64,000 nucleotides of DNA. It comes from Pseudothermotoga hypogea DSM 11164 = NBRC 106472 (GTDB lineage: Bacteria; Thermotogota; Thermotogae; Thermotogales; DSM-5069). The notes beneath the pieces are model-generated. The model did not search any database, was not told the DNA's origin, and worked only from the letters and a program-made list of their open reading frames with translations. Within the stretch, counting starts at the first letter, position 1, and each line of letters begins with the position of its first letter. The DNA lies in contig NZ_CP007141.1 of the NCBI RefSeq assembly GCF_000816145.1, positions 434,001 to 498,000 on the forward strand. Direction: 5' to 3'. Positions 28,643 through 37,742 of the stretch are shown piece by piece. Position numbers and translations under genes: made by a program.

Positions 28643-30139
28643 ATGTACACAACGAAGGTCTTCTTCGAGTCCATGATCTCTACACTTTCGAACCCGCTTC
28701 TTCTGTTTCATCTGTCTTGGTCCACACTCCTTGGAATCTTGGTTGGAATCCTACCAGGTTTGACGGCCACGCTCGGTGTGGCGATACTGACCACGCTCAC
28801 GTTCGGTTTCCCACCAGAGGTTGCAATACCGATGCTTTTGTGCGTGTACGTCGGTGCGATATACGGTGGTAGTAGAACAGCCATCGTATTGAACATACCC
28901 GGAACACCGGCGAATGCGGCCACGACGGTGGATGGATTTCCACTGGCTCGTTCTGGTATGGCGGGCTTCGCACTGAACGTGGCCACGATCATGAGTGGTA
29001 TAGGCTCGATCATAGGTGCGATCTTCATCGTTTCGTTGGCTCCAGCACTCGGTGCCCTCGCGCTGAAGTTCGGTTCTTGGGAGTTCGCGATCCTCGCGAT
29101 CTTCGGAACGATCATCGCTGGGAGCTTGACCGCTCCGAAAGACCCGTTGAAGGGATGGATCGCTGGTTTTCTTGGTCTCATGATCGCGATGATAGGTTTG
29201 GACGAGATCGTTTCTTTCCCACGTTACACCTTCGGGAATATTCAACTGTACGGTGGTATTTCACTCTTGCCCGTGCTCGTTGGTGTCTACGGGGTTCCAG
29301 AGATATTGACCAGCCTCAAGCGCGTGACGAAAGCAGAGGTAGTTTTGGATTTCTCAAAGAGTGAACGGAAGCTTTCTTATCTGGAGACCATAAAGAAGAA
29401 CGCGCTGAATCTTGTGAGATCTGGCATCATAGGCGTTTTCATAGGTGTCATACCCGGCGTGGGTGAGGACGTTGCCGCGTGGGTTGCCTACGATGCGGCA
29501 AAACGCATGAGCAAGGAACCTGAAATGTTTGGAAAAGGTTCCATAGAAGGGCTCACGGCTGCAGAGACTGCGAACAACGCCTGCGTTGGTGGGGCCATAA
29601 TACCCGTGCTCACGCTCGCCGTACCGGGTAGTGCGCCAGCGGCGGTGCTTTTGGCTGCGATGTGGATACACGGCATAAAGGCTGGCCCGCTACTTCCCAT
29701 TCAGCATCCCGAGATGATAGGATACGTCGCGGGATCTTTCGTAATTGCCACAATCCTCATGGTCGTCTTTGGCTTGCTCGTGACGAGACTGTTTTTGAAG
29801 ATCCTTCTGGTTCCGACAGAGATACTCATGCCCATAATATTTGTCCTATGCGTCGTGGGTACCTACGTTTTGAACGGAAGGCTTTTCGACGTGTGGGTCA
29901 TGCTGTTGTTTGGACTGCTGGGATATTTCATGAGGATCAACGACTTTCCTGCGGCACCCTTCGTTCTCGGATTCATCCTTGGACCCATGGCCGACACGAA
30001 CATCAGAAGGGCGTTGATGCTCAAGAACGGTGATATATCTCCATTCTTCACCAGACCCATTTCTCTCGTTCTCATCGTCGCGATCGTGCTGATCGTTCTT
30101 TCGAAGTACTTACCGAAGAAGAGAGGTGAAAAACGATGA
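28643..30139 (+). CDS. tctA: Tripartite tricarboxylate transporter large membrane subunit (TctA)
   Basis: A 498-residue permease with about twelve transmembrane helices and the TctA signatures GILPGLTATLGVAIL (about 33-47), IYGGSRTAIVLNIPGTPANAATT near 72, and GVIPGVGEDVAAWVAYDAAKR near 270. It uses an ion gradient to bring in the carboxylate delivered by TctC. The stop overlaps the next ATG by four bases. Confidence 0.95.
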   Translation: MYTTKVFFESMISTLSNPLLLFHLSWSTLLGILVGILPGLTATLGVAILTTLTFGFPPEVAIPMLLCVYVGAIYGGSRTAIVLNIPGTPANAATTVDGFPLARSGMAGFALNVATIMSGIGSIIGAIFIVSLAPALGALALKFGSWEFAILAIFGTIIAGSLTAPKDPLKGWIAGFLGLMIAMIGLDEIVSFPRYTFGNIQLYGGISLLPVLVGVYGVPEILTSLKRVTKAEVVLDFSKSERKLSYLETIKKNALNLVRSGIIGVFIGVIPGVGEDVAAWVAYDAAKRMSKEPEMFGKGSIEGLTAAETANNACVGGAIIPVLTLAVPGSAPAAVLLAAMWIHGIKAGPLLPIQHPEMIGYVAGSFVIATILMVVFGLLVTRLFLKILLVPTEILMPIIFVLCVVGTYVLNGRLFDVWVMLLFGLLGYFMRINDFPAAPFVLGFILGPMADTNIRRALMLKNGDISPFFTRPISLVLIVAIVLIVLSKYLPKKRGEKR

Positions 30140-31317
30140 AGAAGATCAGAGTTGGTATCGTTGGTGCAGGTTTCGTGTCTCACATACACATCGCCGCCTA
30201 CAGGGAGAACAGAGAGTACTTCGAAGTGTTGGGTGTTTGTGCTGCACACAAGCAGAGCGCGGAAAGGCTCGCACGTCAATACGGCATCGAGAAGGTCTTC
30301 GACGATTTTGAGCAACTCGCAAGCTGTGAACAGATAGATGTCGTGGACGTTTGTGTTCCAACCAACGTTCATGACGATGTGATACTGACGGCGTGCAAGT
30401 ATAAAAAACACATCATATGCGAAAAGCCTTTGACTGGCTATTTCGGTGAAGACATGCCAGAGTTTGAGCGCGTGGGTGACATCAGCAAGGAACACATGTA
30501 CCAAAAGCTTCTCGAGAAGCTCGAAAGGATAGAAGAAGCCGTCACTTTGAGCGGTACGAAGTTCATGTATGCGGAAAACTTCGTCTACGCACCCGCCGTA
30601 ACGAAGGCTAAGAGACTGATCGCAGCCTCCAACGCTCCCATTTTGGAACTGAGAGCCGAAGAGAGCCATTCTGGCTCACACGCGGCCTATTCGAGAAGAT
30701 GGCGGACCGCCGGCGGTGGGAGTTTGCTACGCATGGGCTCGCACCCCGTGGGTGCCGTCATACACATGAAACACTTCGAGGGAAGACTGCGCTATGGGAA
30801 ACCCATACGCGTCAAGTCAGTTTTTGCCGAGACTGCAAGTTTGACCAAGCTTGATTCTGTCAAACAGTTCGGCAAAGCGAGCATGGTCACGGATTGGTTC
30901 GATGTCGAAGACTGGTCCTGTGCGGTTTTGACCTTCGAAGATGGTTCAAAGGCGATCGTGATCTCCAACGACGTTAGCCTTGGTGGTGTGAAAAACTTGC
31001 TTCAGATAAACACTGCAAGCGGCATGATCTACTGCAACATGACTCCCAACAACATGATGTTGGCTTACACACCTAATCCTGAAACCTGGAAAGACGAATA
31101 CATAGCCGAGAAGATAGAGACCAAGGCGGGTTGGACCTTCCCCTCTCCCGATGAAGATTGGGTCAGAGGTTATCCACAAGAGATGAGAGATTTCGCGATG
31201 TGCCTTTTGGAAAACAAGATGCCCGAATCTGACTTCGAACTGGCGAAAGAAACGGTGAAGGTGATCTACGCTGCGTACTTGTCGGCGGAGAAAGGCGTGA
31301 GGGTCGATCTACTGTGA
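30136..31317 (+). CDS. Gfo/Idh/MocA family NAD(P)-dependent oxidoreductase
   Basis: A 393-residue dehydrogenase. The N-terminal Rossmann domain opens RVGIVGAGFVSHIHIAAY (residues 4-21) and contains the family motif CEKPLTGY near 96; the C-terminal half is the alpha/beta substrate domain. Members oxidise sugars, inositols and sugar acids. An insertion with DMPEFERVGDISKEHMYQ (about 108-125) lies after the EKP motif. Coupling to tctA by ATGA overlap suggests that it acts on the imported compound or an early intermediate. Confidence 0.88.
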   Translation: MKKIRVGIVGAGFVSHIHIAAYRENREYFEVLGVCAAHKQSAERLARQYGIEKVFDDFEQLASCEQIDVVDVCVPTNVHDDVILTACKYKKHIICEKPLTGYFGEDMPEFERVGDISKEHMYQKLLEKLERIEEAVTLSGTKFMYAENFVYAPAVTKAKRLIAASNAPILELRAEESHSGSHAAYSRRWRTAGGGSLLRMGSHPVGAVIHMKHFEGRLRYGKPIRVKSVFAETASLTKLDSVKQFGKASMVTDWFDVEDWSCAVLTFEDGSKAIVISNDVSLGGVKNLLQINTASGMIYCNMTPNNMMLAYTPNPETWKDEYIAEKIETKAGWTFPSPDEDWVRGYPQEMRDFAMCLLENKMPESDFELAKETVKVIYAAYLSAEKGVRVDLL

Positions 31318-31327
31318 GGTGAACGGA

Positions 31328-32488
31328 ATGGATCTATCATGCGAATACGCGGGGCTGAAGCTGAAGAATCCCATCGTCGTGGCTTCTTCTGGTTTGACGG
31401 AGAATCTGAAAAACATGAAGAAAGCCGAAGAACACGGTGCTGCGTGCGTCGTGGTCAAATCTTTGTTCGAAGAAGAAGTGTGCAGGATTTCTCCCACACC
31501 GAGGTTTGAAATCATAGAGCGAAGGATGGGAAAGCTGAGATCACACACGTTCTACTCCTTCGAGCAGGCGAGCAACTTCGATGAACGCGAGTACTTCGAA
31601 GAGATTCGAAAGGCAGTGAACGTGCTTTCGATTCCCGTTATTCCCAGCGTAAACTGCATCAGCGATGAGGGCTGGAGGAAATACGCGAGGATGGCGGAAG
31701 AATCTGGTGCACCAGCGCTGGAGCTGAACGTGTCTTGCCCACACGGTTCGATATCCTTCAGGGGTGGAGATGTTGAGGAGAAGATATTGAACGTCGCCCG
31801 CGTGGTTCGCGACACGGTCAAGATACCGATCATCGTGAAGTTGCCCATGCAACTCTCCTCTCCCATCTCTATGGCAGGTATGCTGGAGAGAATCGGTGTG
31901 AACGGTGTGGTGATGTTCAACCGTCTCACGGGACTCGACATAGACGTCGAGAACGAAAAGCCTATCATGCACGGCGGTTATGCGGGTCACGGAGGTCCTT
32001 GGTCGTTCAACGCGGTGCTCAGATGGGTCGCGGCGAGCAGTCCTCATCTGAACATCTCGATCGCTGCCTCTGGTGGTGTGGGAAGTGGTATCGACGTGGC
32101 AAAGTTCATCTACGCTGGTGCAGATGTGGTCGAAGTGTGCAGTCTCATCTATCTGATGGGTTACGAAGCCATAGAGATGATATTGAAAGAACTTCAGCAG
32201 TTCATGGAGCAAAAATCTTACAAATCCTTGGACGAGTTCAGGGGCAAAGTGAGTGGACCCAAAATCCTGAGCAACGAACAGATCGACAGAAGGCACATAT
32301 ACGTCGCCAAGATCGATCCAAAGCTCTGCAGTATGTGCGATATTTGCAGAAAAGTGTGCATCTACGATGCACCTTACAAATCTGAAAAAACGTACGTGAT
32401 TGGCAACACATGCGATGGCTGTGGTCTTTGCGTGAAGTTGTGTCCAACCAAGGCGATTGACCTCGTTTCGAGGGGGAAGGAAGGATGA
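31328..32488 (+). CDS. Dihydroorotate-dehydrogenase-like protein with two 4Fe-4S clusters (PreA-like)
   Basis: A 386-residue protein: a TIM-barrel flavin domain of the DHOD/PreA type (about 1-300; NPIVVASSGLTEN, ELNVSCPHG, IAASGGVGSG) and a C-terminal ferredoxin domain with CSMCDICRKVC and CDGCGLCVKLC motifs. After CPHG the sequence runs SISFRGGDVEE, without the GxACGQ or TDPE stretch found in PreA or DHOD, so the usual catalytic cysteine seems absent and a different substrate is likely. ATG at 31328 with GAGGTGA is preferred to a GTG overlapping the previous stop. It is coupled to the flavoprotein gene by ATGA. Confidence 0.82.
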   Translation: MDLSCEYAGLKLKNPIVVASSGLTENLKNMKKAEEHGAACVVVKSLFEEEVCRISPTPRFEIIERRMGKLRSHTFYSFEQASNFDEREYFEEIRKAVNVLSIPVIPSVNCISDEGWRKYARMAEESGAPALELNVSCPHGSISFRGGDVEEKILNVARVVRDTVKIPIIVKLPMQLSSPISMAGMLERIGVNGVVMFNRLTGLDIDVENEKPIMHGGYAGHGGPWSFNAVLRWVAASSPHLNISIAASGGVGSGIDVAKFIYAGADVVEVCSLIYLMGYEAIEMILKELQQFMEQKSYKSLDEFRGKVSGPKILSNEQIDRRHIYVAKIDPKLCSMCDICRKVCIYDAPYKSEKTYVIGNTCDGCGLCVKLCPTKAIDLVSRGKEG

Positions 32489-34254
32489 AAAAGTTCTTCG
32501 CGGACGTTGCCGTGATAGGTGGTGGGGGTGCGGGGCTCCGTGCCGCGATCGCCGCTAAAGAAAAAGTACCTTCGTTGAAAGTTTTACTTTTGAGCAAGAA
32601 GCCTCTCGGTGTTGGTGGCACAACGGCGATCGCCTGTTCGGACAGAATGGCTTTCCACGCAACATTACCTTACACACTTCCCGAGAAGGACAATTGGCGT
32701 CACCACGCGATGGACATATACAGAATAGGTGGTGAAGTCTCAGATTACAACTTGGCGGAGATCTTGGCTCGAGAGAGTGCAGACGCGCTGGAGTACCTTT
32801 TGAATTTGAATGTTCCCTTCGTGAAAACGAAGGACGGCAAAGTAGATCAGTTCTTGACGGATGGATCGATTTACCCGAGGGCTTGCTACGTTGGACCTGA
32901 GACCGCCGTGGAGATACACAAGGCACTTTTGAGAAAATTCAAAGCTTTGAACATAGACCTTCGTGAGAACGCCATGCTGTACGACTTCATCGTCAAAGAT
33001 GACAGAGTCATCGCAGCGAAGTTCGTCGATGTTGAAACGAACGAACCTTTCTGCGTGTTCGCCAAGGCCTTCGTGCTCGCCACGGGTGGTGCGGGAAGAC
33101 TGTTCAAAAGAAACGTCTTTCCTTCTGAGATGACAGGAGATGGCTATGCGGCGGCGTTGAGAGCCGGTGCGGAGCTTGTGAATCTCGAATTCATGCAGAT
33201 AGGTGTATGTCATCCGCACATTTTGTTCGCAAGCTCGGGTAGCATGTTCAGAAGCCTTCCAAGGATCGTGGATGAGAAAGGCGAGGAATTCATACCGAGG
33301 TACCTTTCTGAGGAAGACAGAAGACATCTCACAGAGTTACAGTTCAAAAAGGGTGCGCATTGGCCCGTCTCGTACGAATCACCCACCAGAGTGATAGACC
33401 TCGCCGTGTATGCGCACCTCGAAAAAGGGCACAGAGTTTTCTTCGACTTCATGAAGAATCCTTCCTACCTTTCACTCGAGTCCGTCCCAGAAGAAATACT
33501 CAAATGGAGCGAGAAGGTCGATTCAAAACTCTTCTCACTGCCCACACCTTACGAGAGATTGTTGAAGATAAATCCACGTGTCGTCGAATGGTTGAAGGAA
33601 AGGCATATCGATCTGTCAAAAGAGCCATTGGAAGTTCAGAACGCACTTCAACACTTTCAAGGCGGTGTCAAGATCGATGAACGCGCGCGAACATCTTTGA
33701 AGGGACTCTACGCGGCAGGTGAATGTGCAGGAGGTCAACATGGGGCGAACAGACCAGGTGGAAACTCGCTCTTGGACACGCAGGTGTTCGGGAAGATCGC
33801 AGGAGAGAACGCGGCGCTCGAAGCGATGAACAAACAGATTGCGGACGTTCCGATCGAGCAAGAGAAGTTCTTTGGCGAAGTTCCTGCGAGCGAGGCACGA
33901 AGAATCGTTGTGGACCTCATCTCGAAGCACGGTTTTTTGGTGAGGTTCGATGAAGGCCTGAAGCTCGCGCTCGGCCAGTTAGAAAAACTTCAAGAACAAG
34001 GCGTTGCGCAGGATGAAAAGGGTCTTTCCTTCTTGCTCGAAACCAGAAACATGCTGACCTTAGCCAGAGCCATCCTGTCCGCCGAACTGATTCGAAACGA
34101 GAGCAGGGGACCTCATCTAAAGTTCGAAGCCTTCGATCCACCGACGATGAATTTCGTACAGAGAAGGGAAGATTGGAACAGATACATCGTCCTTCGCCTC
34201 GTTGACGGGCAAATTCGTCACGAGATCAGAGAACCCGTGAGACCCAAGGAGTGA
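32485..34254 (+). CDS. FAD-dependent fumarate reductase / succinate dehydrogenase-type flavoprotein
   Basis: A 589-residue flavoprotein. The FAD loop is VAVIGGGGAGLRAAIAA (8-24), then GGTTAIACSDRMA near 44 and VLATGGAGRLF near 196. The region HFQGGVKIDERARTSLKGLY (about 391-410) and GANRPGGNSLLDTQVFG hold the histidine and arginine used for hydride and proton transfer in this family. A helical C-terminal domain follows. Compared with fumarate reductases a proline replaces the residue after the catalytic Arg (NRPGGNSL for NRLGGNSL). The neighbouring Fe-S protein may exchange electrons with it. Confidence 0.85.
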   Translation: MKKFFADVAVIGGGGAGLRAAIAAKEKVPSLKVLLLSKKPLGVGGTTAIACSDRMAFHATLPYTLPEKDNWRHHAMDIYRIGGEVSDYNLAEILARESADALEYLLNLNVPFVKTKDGKVDQFLTDGSIYPRACYVGPETAVEIHKALLRKFKALNIDLRENAMLYDFIVKDDRVIAAKFVDVETNEPFCVFAKAFVLATGGAGRLFKRNVFPSEMTGDGYAAALRAGAELVNLEFMQIGVCHPHILFASSGSMFRSLPRIVDEKGEEFIPRYLSEEDRRHLTELQFKKGAHWPVSYESPTRVIDLAVYAHLEKGHRVFFDFMKNPSYLSLESVPEEILKWSEKVDSKLFSLPTPYERLLKINPRVVEWLKERHIDLSKEPLEVQNALQHFQGGVKIDERARTSLKGLYAAGECAGGQHGANRPGGNSLLDTQVFGKIAGENAALEAMNKQIADVPIEQEKFFGEVPASEARRIVVDLISKHGFLVRFDEGLKLALGQLEKLQEQGVAQDEKGLSFLLETRNMLTLARAILSAELIRNESRGPHLKFEAFDPPTMNFVQRREDWNRYIVLRLVDGQIRHEIREPVRPKE

Positions 34255-34259
34255 AGAAC

Positions 34260-35351
34260 GTGAGATTCAAAGCGATGGTTCTTGAAGCGTTCGGAGAACC
34301 CCTTAGAATGAGAGAGTTCGAAATAAGGGAACTTGCTGAAGGTAGCGTTCTGGTGAGAACGCTCGCGAGTGGTGTCTGTGGAAGCGACGTTCACATCGCC
34401 AAAGGAGAAGATCCCAGAACACCCGTTCCCATCATTTTGGGTCACGAAGGTGTGGGAGAAGTCATCGAAGTCGTGGGAGAAAAGAAGGACATCAACGGCG
34501 AACCGATCCGTCCCAAGGACCGAATCATCTGGAACAGAGGCATCGTGTGCAAAAAATGTTACTGGTGTACCGTGGCGAAACAACGACACCTCTGTCCCAA
34601 CAGGAAGGTCTACGGGATAAACATGACCTGCAAGGACTATCCTCACCTACTGGGTTGTTATTCAGAAGCGATCGTGTTGCTTCCAGAGGTTGAAGTGTTG
34701 AGGCTTTCTCACGACATCGACCCATGTACCATCGTGACAGCGTCTTGCTCTGGTGCGACCGCCATGAACGCTCTCGATTCCCTCGCAGAACCACTCGTTG
34801 GAAAGACCGTCGTGGTTCAAGGCGTTGGACCGCTGGGTATCTTCATTGCCGTGGCTGCCAAGTCCTTGGGCGCTTCGACCGTTGTGGTCATAGGTGGCTC
34901 TCTTGAGAGACTGAGCGTTGCTAAAGAATTTGTCGATGTTTCGCTCAACAGAAGAGAGCTTTCGGAAGAAGAGAGAAAAAAGAGAGTTCTCGAAATCACA
35001 CACAATCGAGGTGCAGACATCGTCATCGAAGCCACTGGAGACAGTCAAGCACTGCTCGAAGGGTTCAACCTGCTCAGACGCGGAGGCACTTACTTGGTCA
35101 CAGGCGTCGCCGTACCACAGCAACCAATCCCATTCTCAGTCTATGAAAACCTCGTACTCAAGGGTATCACAGTTCAAGGTGTGTGGGTCAGCGACACGAG
35201 ACACTTAATTCAAGCTGTGAACATCGTGGCTTCTCGTTCAAAGGTGTTCGAAAAACTCGTCACGCACAAATTCAAGCTCGAACAAGCGAATGAAGCGCTC
35301 GAGTGTGTTGAACAAAGAAAAGCGCTGAAGGCGGTCATCTGCTTCGAATAA
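34260..35351 (+). CDS. Zinc-dependent medium-chain alcohol dehydrogenase
   Basis: A 363-residue MDR dehydrogenase. Catalytic zinc ligands are in SGVCGSDVH (about 36-44) and GHEGVGEV (about 61-68). Structural-zinc cysteines appear as CKKCYWC and later HLCPNRK, so the fourth ligand is kept. The nucleotide loop is VQGVGPLGIF near 188. It probably oxidises a polyol or sugar-acid hydroxyl. GTG at 34260 with GGAGTGA eight bases upstream is preferred to the overlapping GTG at 34251. Last gene of the operon. Confidence 0.9.
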   Translation: MRFKAMVLEAFGEPLRMREFEIRELAEGSVLVRTLASGVCGSDVHIAKGEDPRTPVPIILGHEGVGEVIEVVGEKKDINGEPIRPKDRIIWNRGIVCKKCYWCTVAKQRHLCPNRKVYGINMTCKDYPHLLGCYSEAIVLLPEVEVLRLSHDIDPCTIVTASCSGATAMNALDSLAEPLVGKTVVVQGVGPLGIFIAVAAKSLGASTVVVIGGSLERLSVAKEFVDVSLNRRELSEEERKKRVLEITHNRGADIVIEATGDSQALLEGFNLLRRGGTYLVTGVAVPQQPIPFSVYENLVLKGITVQGVWVSDTRHLIQAVNIVASRSKVFEKLVTHKFKLEQANEALECVEQRKALKAVICFE

Positions 35352-35355
35352 AAAA

Positions 35356-35374
35356 CCGCGCAAAAAACGCGCGG
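35356..35374 (-). terminator. Intrinsic terminator of the envelope cluster
   Basis: On the minus strand CCGCGC-GTTTTTT-GCGCGG is followed by TTTTTTATT. A second small hairpin CCCTG-TTT-CAGGG (35401-35389) lies just before it. The plus-strand alcohol dehydrogenase ends at 35351 with no T-tract of its own. Confidence 0.8.
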
Positions 35375-35413
35375 ATGAAATAGAAACACCCTGAAACAGG
35401 GGCGAGTGATTCT

Positions 35414-36568
35414 CTAAAAGTTCACGCCGAATCCAACTTTGAAGCAAGGTCTGTTCGTCGAGAAATTGTACGCCATTCCCACCAAAACGAAGAAATTCTT
35501 CGTGAAGTTGAACTTCACATCGCCTGAAATGACCATCGCAGATTCGCTGAAGATACCCAATGTGATGGTGACTTCATCGAAGCTCAGAACCATTCCGAAC
35601 GACCATTCTGGGGATTTGAACGTTGCATCCTGTAAGGATATCTTTATGGGATACAGACTCGCAAAGAGTGAGAGAAAATTCGTCAGCTTCGAAACGTCTG
35701 AAAATCCCAAGGCCAAGCACAGTTCTTGCCCGTAGCTGATCTTAGCCCCTGCCCTGAGACCTTCACCACCGACGAGCTTCTCTAAACCTACCGAGAAATT
35801 CATCGACGGTATCGAAACACTCGCGCTCAAGACGATGCCCGCATCGGTCCAGAGCACGAGGTCCACTCGACCTTGAAAGTTACCATCGTAGATGAGTACA
35901 CCGTAGACCTCGCTCGGTTCCCTCTCGATCTCTTCGAGGAAGATTTTCGCCATCTCGTCGAGACTAGCTGACGAATACAAGTTTTCCTGTGGCAGAGCAG
36001 AAGCAACGCTCACCTTCGCATAGAGAGCAACGTGTTGAAAACCATCATCTTTTTTGAGCGTGACGAGCCCGATCAAGGAAAAATCATCCCTGCTGATCTC
36101 CAGCTCGTTTTCAAAACGCGTTGGACCGTAGGGATCAGAGATTGAGACCTTCGTCACCACAACTCGATCAAGGATGCGCACCGGTGTCAGTTCGAACTTC
36201 AAACCTTTTCCCGTTCGAACACCCGTCAAGAGTGAAAACTCTTCACTCGCGATCGTTATCGCAGCCTTTCGGTTCACGATCGTTGACAACCACGGTCTGG
36301 TGGAAGATCTACTCTTGCTTGTCCTTTCACCAACTTCAAAGCTCATCTGGATCAACGGCAAAGCGATGTTCAGTTCCATTTGTTTTGGAAGATAGCTGAA
36401 GGAGAAGAAGCTTCCATCCTTTGGGAACTTGGCCTCGAACTCCTTCAAATTGAACTTGGTCACGAACTCTTGATTCAGTTGCACCAACTCGAACTGGTAG
36501 ATGACAACCTGTGTCGCCGTGATGACAACGGCAAACAACAACGACAAGAACAGAAGGGTTCTCATCAT
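35414..36568 (-). CDS. Secreted protein with beta-barrel-like C-terminus, downstream of a secretin
   Basis: A 384-residue protein with a signal peptide (LLFLSLLFAVVITAT). The first half contains repeated beta-strand pairs; the second half (about 235-384) alternates hydrophobic and polar residues and ends FKVGFGVNF, with a terminal phenylalanine typical of outer-membrane barrels. I do not recognise a family. It starts 13 bases after the secretin stop with GAGAGGGG as ribosome site, so it is cotranscribed and may be a partner or pilot of the secretin. Confidence 0.6.
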   Translation of the reverse strand: MMRTLLFLSLLFAVVITATQVVIYQFELVQLNQEFVTKFNLKEFEAKFPKDGSFFSFSYLPKQMELNIALPLIQMSFEVGERTSKSRSSTRPWLSTIVNRKAAITIASEEFSLLTGVRTGKGLKFELTPVRILDRVVVTKVSISDPYGPTRFENELEISRDDFSLIGLVTLKKDDGFQHVALYAKVSVASALPQENLYSSASLDEMAKIFLEEIEREPSEVYGVLIYDGNFQGRVDLVLWTDAGIVLSASVSIPSMNFSVGLEKLVGGEGLRAGAKISYGQELCLALGFSDVSKLTNFLSLFASLYPIKISLQDATFKSPEWSFGMVLSFDEVTITLGIFSESAMVISGDVKFNFTKNFFVLVGMAYNFSTNRPCFKVGFGVNF

Positions 36569-36581
36569 AGGAATACCCCTC

Positions 36582-37742
36582 TCAGAGCTTCTCGACGCTC
36601 AGGAATATCACCAGTTCTCGCTGTTCAGACGATTCCGACCTCACTCCGAACAAGTATCTGAGAAGAGGTATTCTCGACAACAGAGGTAAACCTGAACTGC
36701 TCTGAGAATCGCCTTCGACCGTGAGGCCACTCACCGCCACGGTTTGACCACTTCGAATGATCAACGTCGTGGACATCTCGTTCCTCTTCGTCGACAGGGT
36801 CCTCGTCGTTCGTCCGTTGGAGAAGTAGCTCACACTCGGTGTGAGTGAAACCTCTATCTCGTTCTCTGCAACGACTCTCGCGATTATGTCGAGCCCAATG
36901 CCCACATCCACAGTCTGTATCGTGGCCGCGGCACCTTCGGGTTGTACTATGATGATCTCTCTCTGACCAACGAACAATCTGGCTGGTTTGTTCTCCTTCG
37001 CTATGATCCAAGGATCTGCCTTTATCTTCGCTTGACGTTGCTCCTCGAGCGCCGCTATCTTGGCCACGATCGTACCAAAGATGTCCGTCTGGATGGCCAA
37101 AGCGCCCGAAACGAGTCCAGTTATCGCCTGCCAGTTCTCGTTGAACTGCTGGTTCGCACCGAAACTGTAGCCTATTTCCTGAAGACCGAGCTCTGAGAGC
37201 TTGTCCTTGGAGATCTCCGTCACCAGAACGCTTATTTTGATCTGACTCGGAGCGACGTCTATTTGGCTCAAAATCTTTTCGAATTCAGCAACAAACTCCA
37301 CAGGAGCTGTGATCGTGACTTGGTTCGTTTCCTTGTCGACTTTCACGAAAGGTTCGTACATGGTGGGCATCAAACTGCTCAAAGAATCAACGGTGAGATA
37401 CTTCAACTTGTACGTTTTCGTCTGGGCGATGTGCCTGAACGCCGGATTCTTTGGATCTGGTGAACCGACGAAGTAGAAGCCGTCCAACTTTGTGTAGGTG
37501 TAACCGCCGGGCATGAGCACCATCTTCAATGCTTGTTCGAGTGGAACGTCTTTGAATTCCACCGTCACAAAACCAGTGACCGTCGTGTCCGCTATGATCG
37601 AGACACCCGTCTGAGCCGACATATCGGCCAGAATGTCCAGAATGTAGGCATCCTGGAAGATGTTCGTCACGAGCGGTTCTTGTTGAAAGAAACACGTGAT
37701 CGCGATCAACAGTAAAAACGAAAACGCCATCACCTTTCTCAT
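36582..37742 (-). CDS. Minimal secretin (GspD/PilQ superfamily)
   Basis: A 386-residue outer-membrane secretin. After a signal peptide an N0/STN-like domain is visible (VSIIADTTVTGFVTVEFKDV, about 40-59), then one N1/Secretin_N domain (YKLKYLTVDSLSSLMP, VTITAPVEFVAEFEKIL), then the secretin core ending in GLPLLSRIPLLRYLFG (about 355-370), the family signature, and ELVIFLSVEKL. Normal GspD and PilQ proteins are 600-1200 residues with more N-domains, so this is very short. The ATG overlaps the upstream stop by four bases. No pilus or secretion ATPase gene is nearby. Confidence 0.85.
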   Translation of the reverse strand: MRKVMAFSFLLLIAITCFFQQEPLVTNIFQDAYILDILADMSAQTGVSIIADTTVTGFVTVEFKDVPLEQALKMVLMPGGYTYTKLDGFYFVGSPDPKNPAFRHIAQTKTYKLKYLTVDSLSSLMPTMYEPFVKVDKETNQVTITAPVEFVAEFEKILSQIDVAPSQIKISVLVTEISKDKLSELGLQEIGYSFGANQQFNENWQAITGLVSGALAIQTDIFGTIVAKIAALEEQRQAKIKADPWIIAKENKPARLFVGQREIIIVQPEGAAATIQTVDVGIGLDIIARVVAENEIEVSLTPSVSYFSNGRTTRTLSTKRNEMSTTLIIRSGQTVAVSGLTVEGDSQSSSGLPLLSRIPLLRYLFGVRSESSEQRELVIFLSVEKL

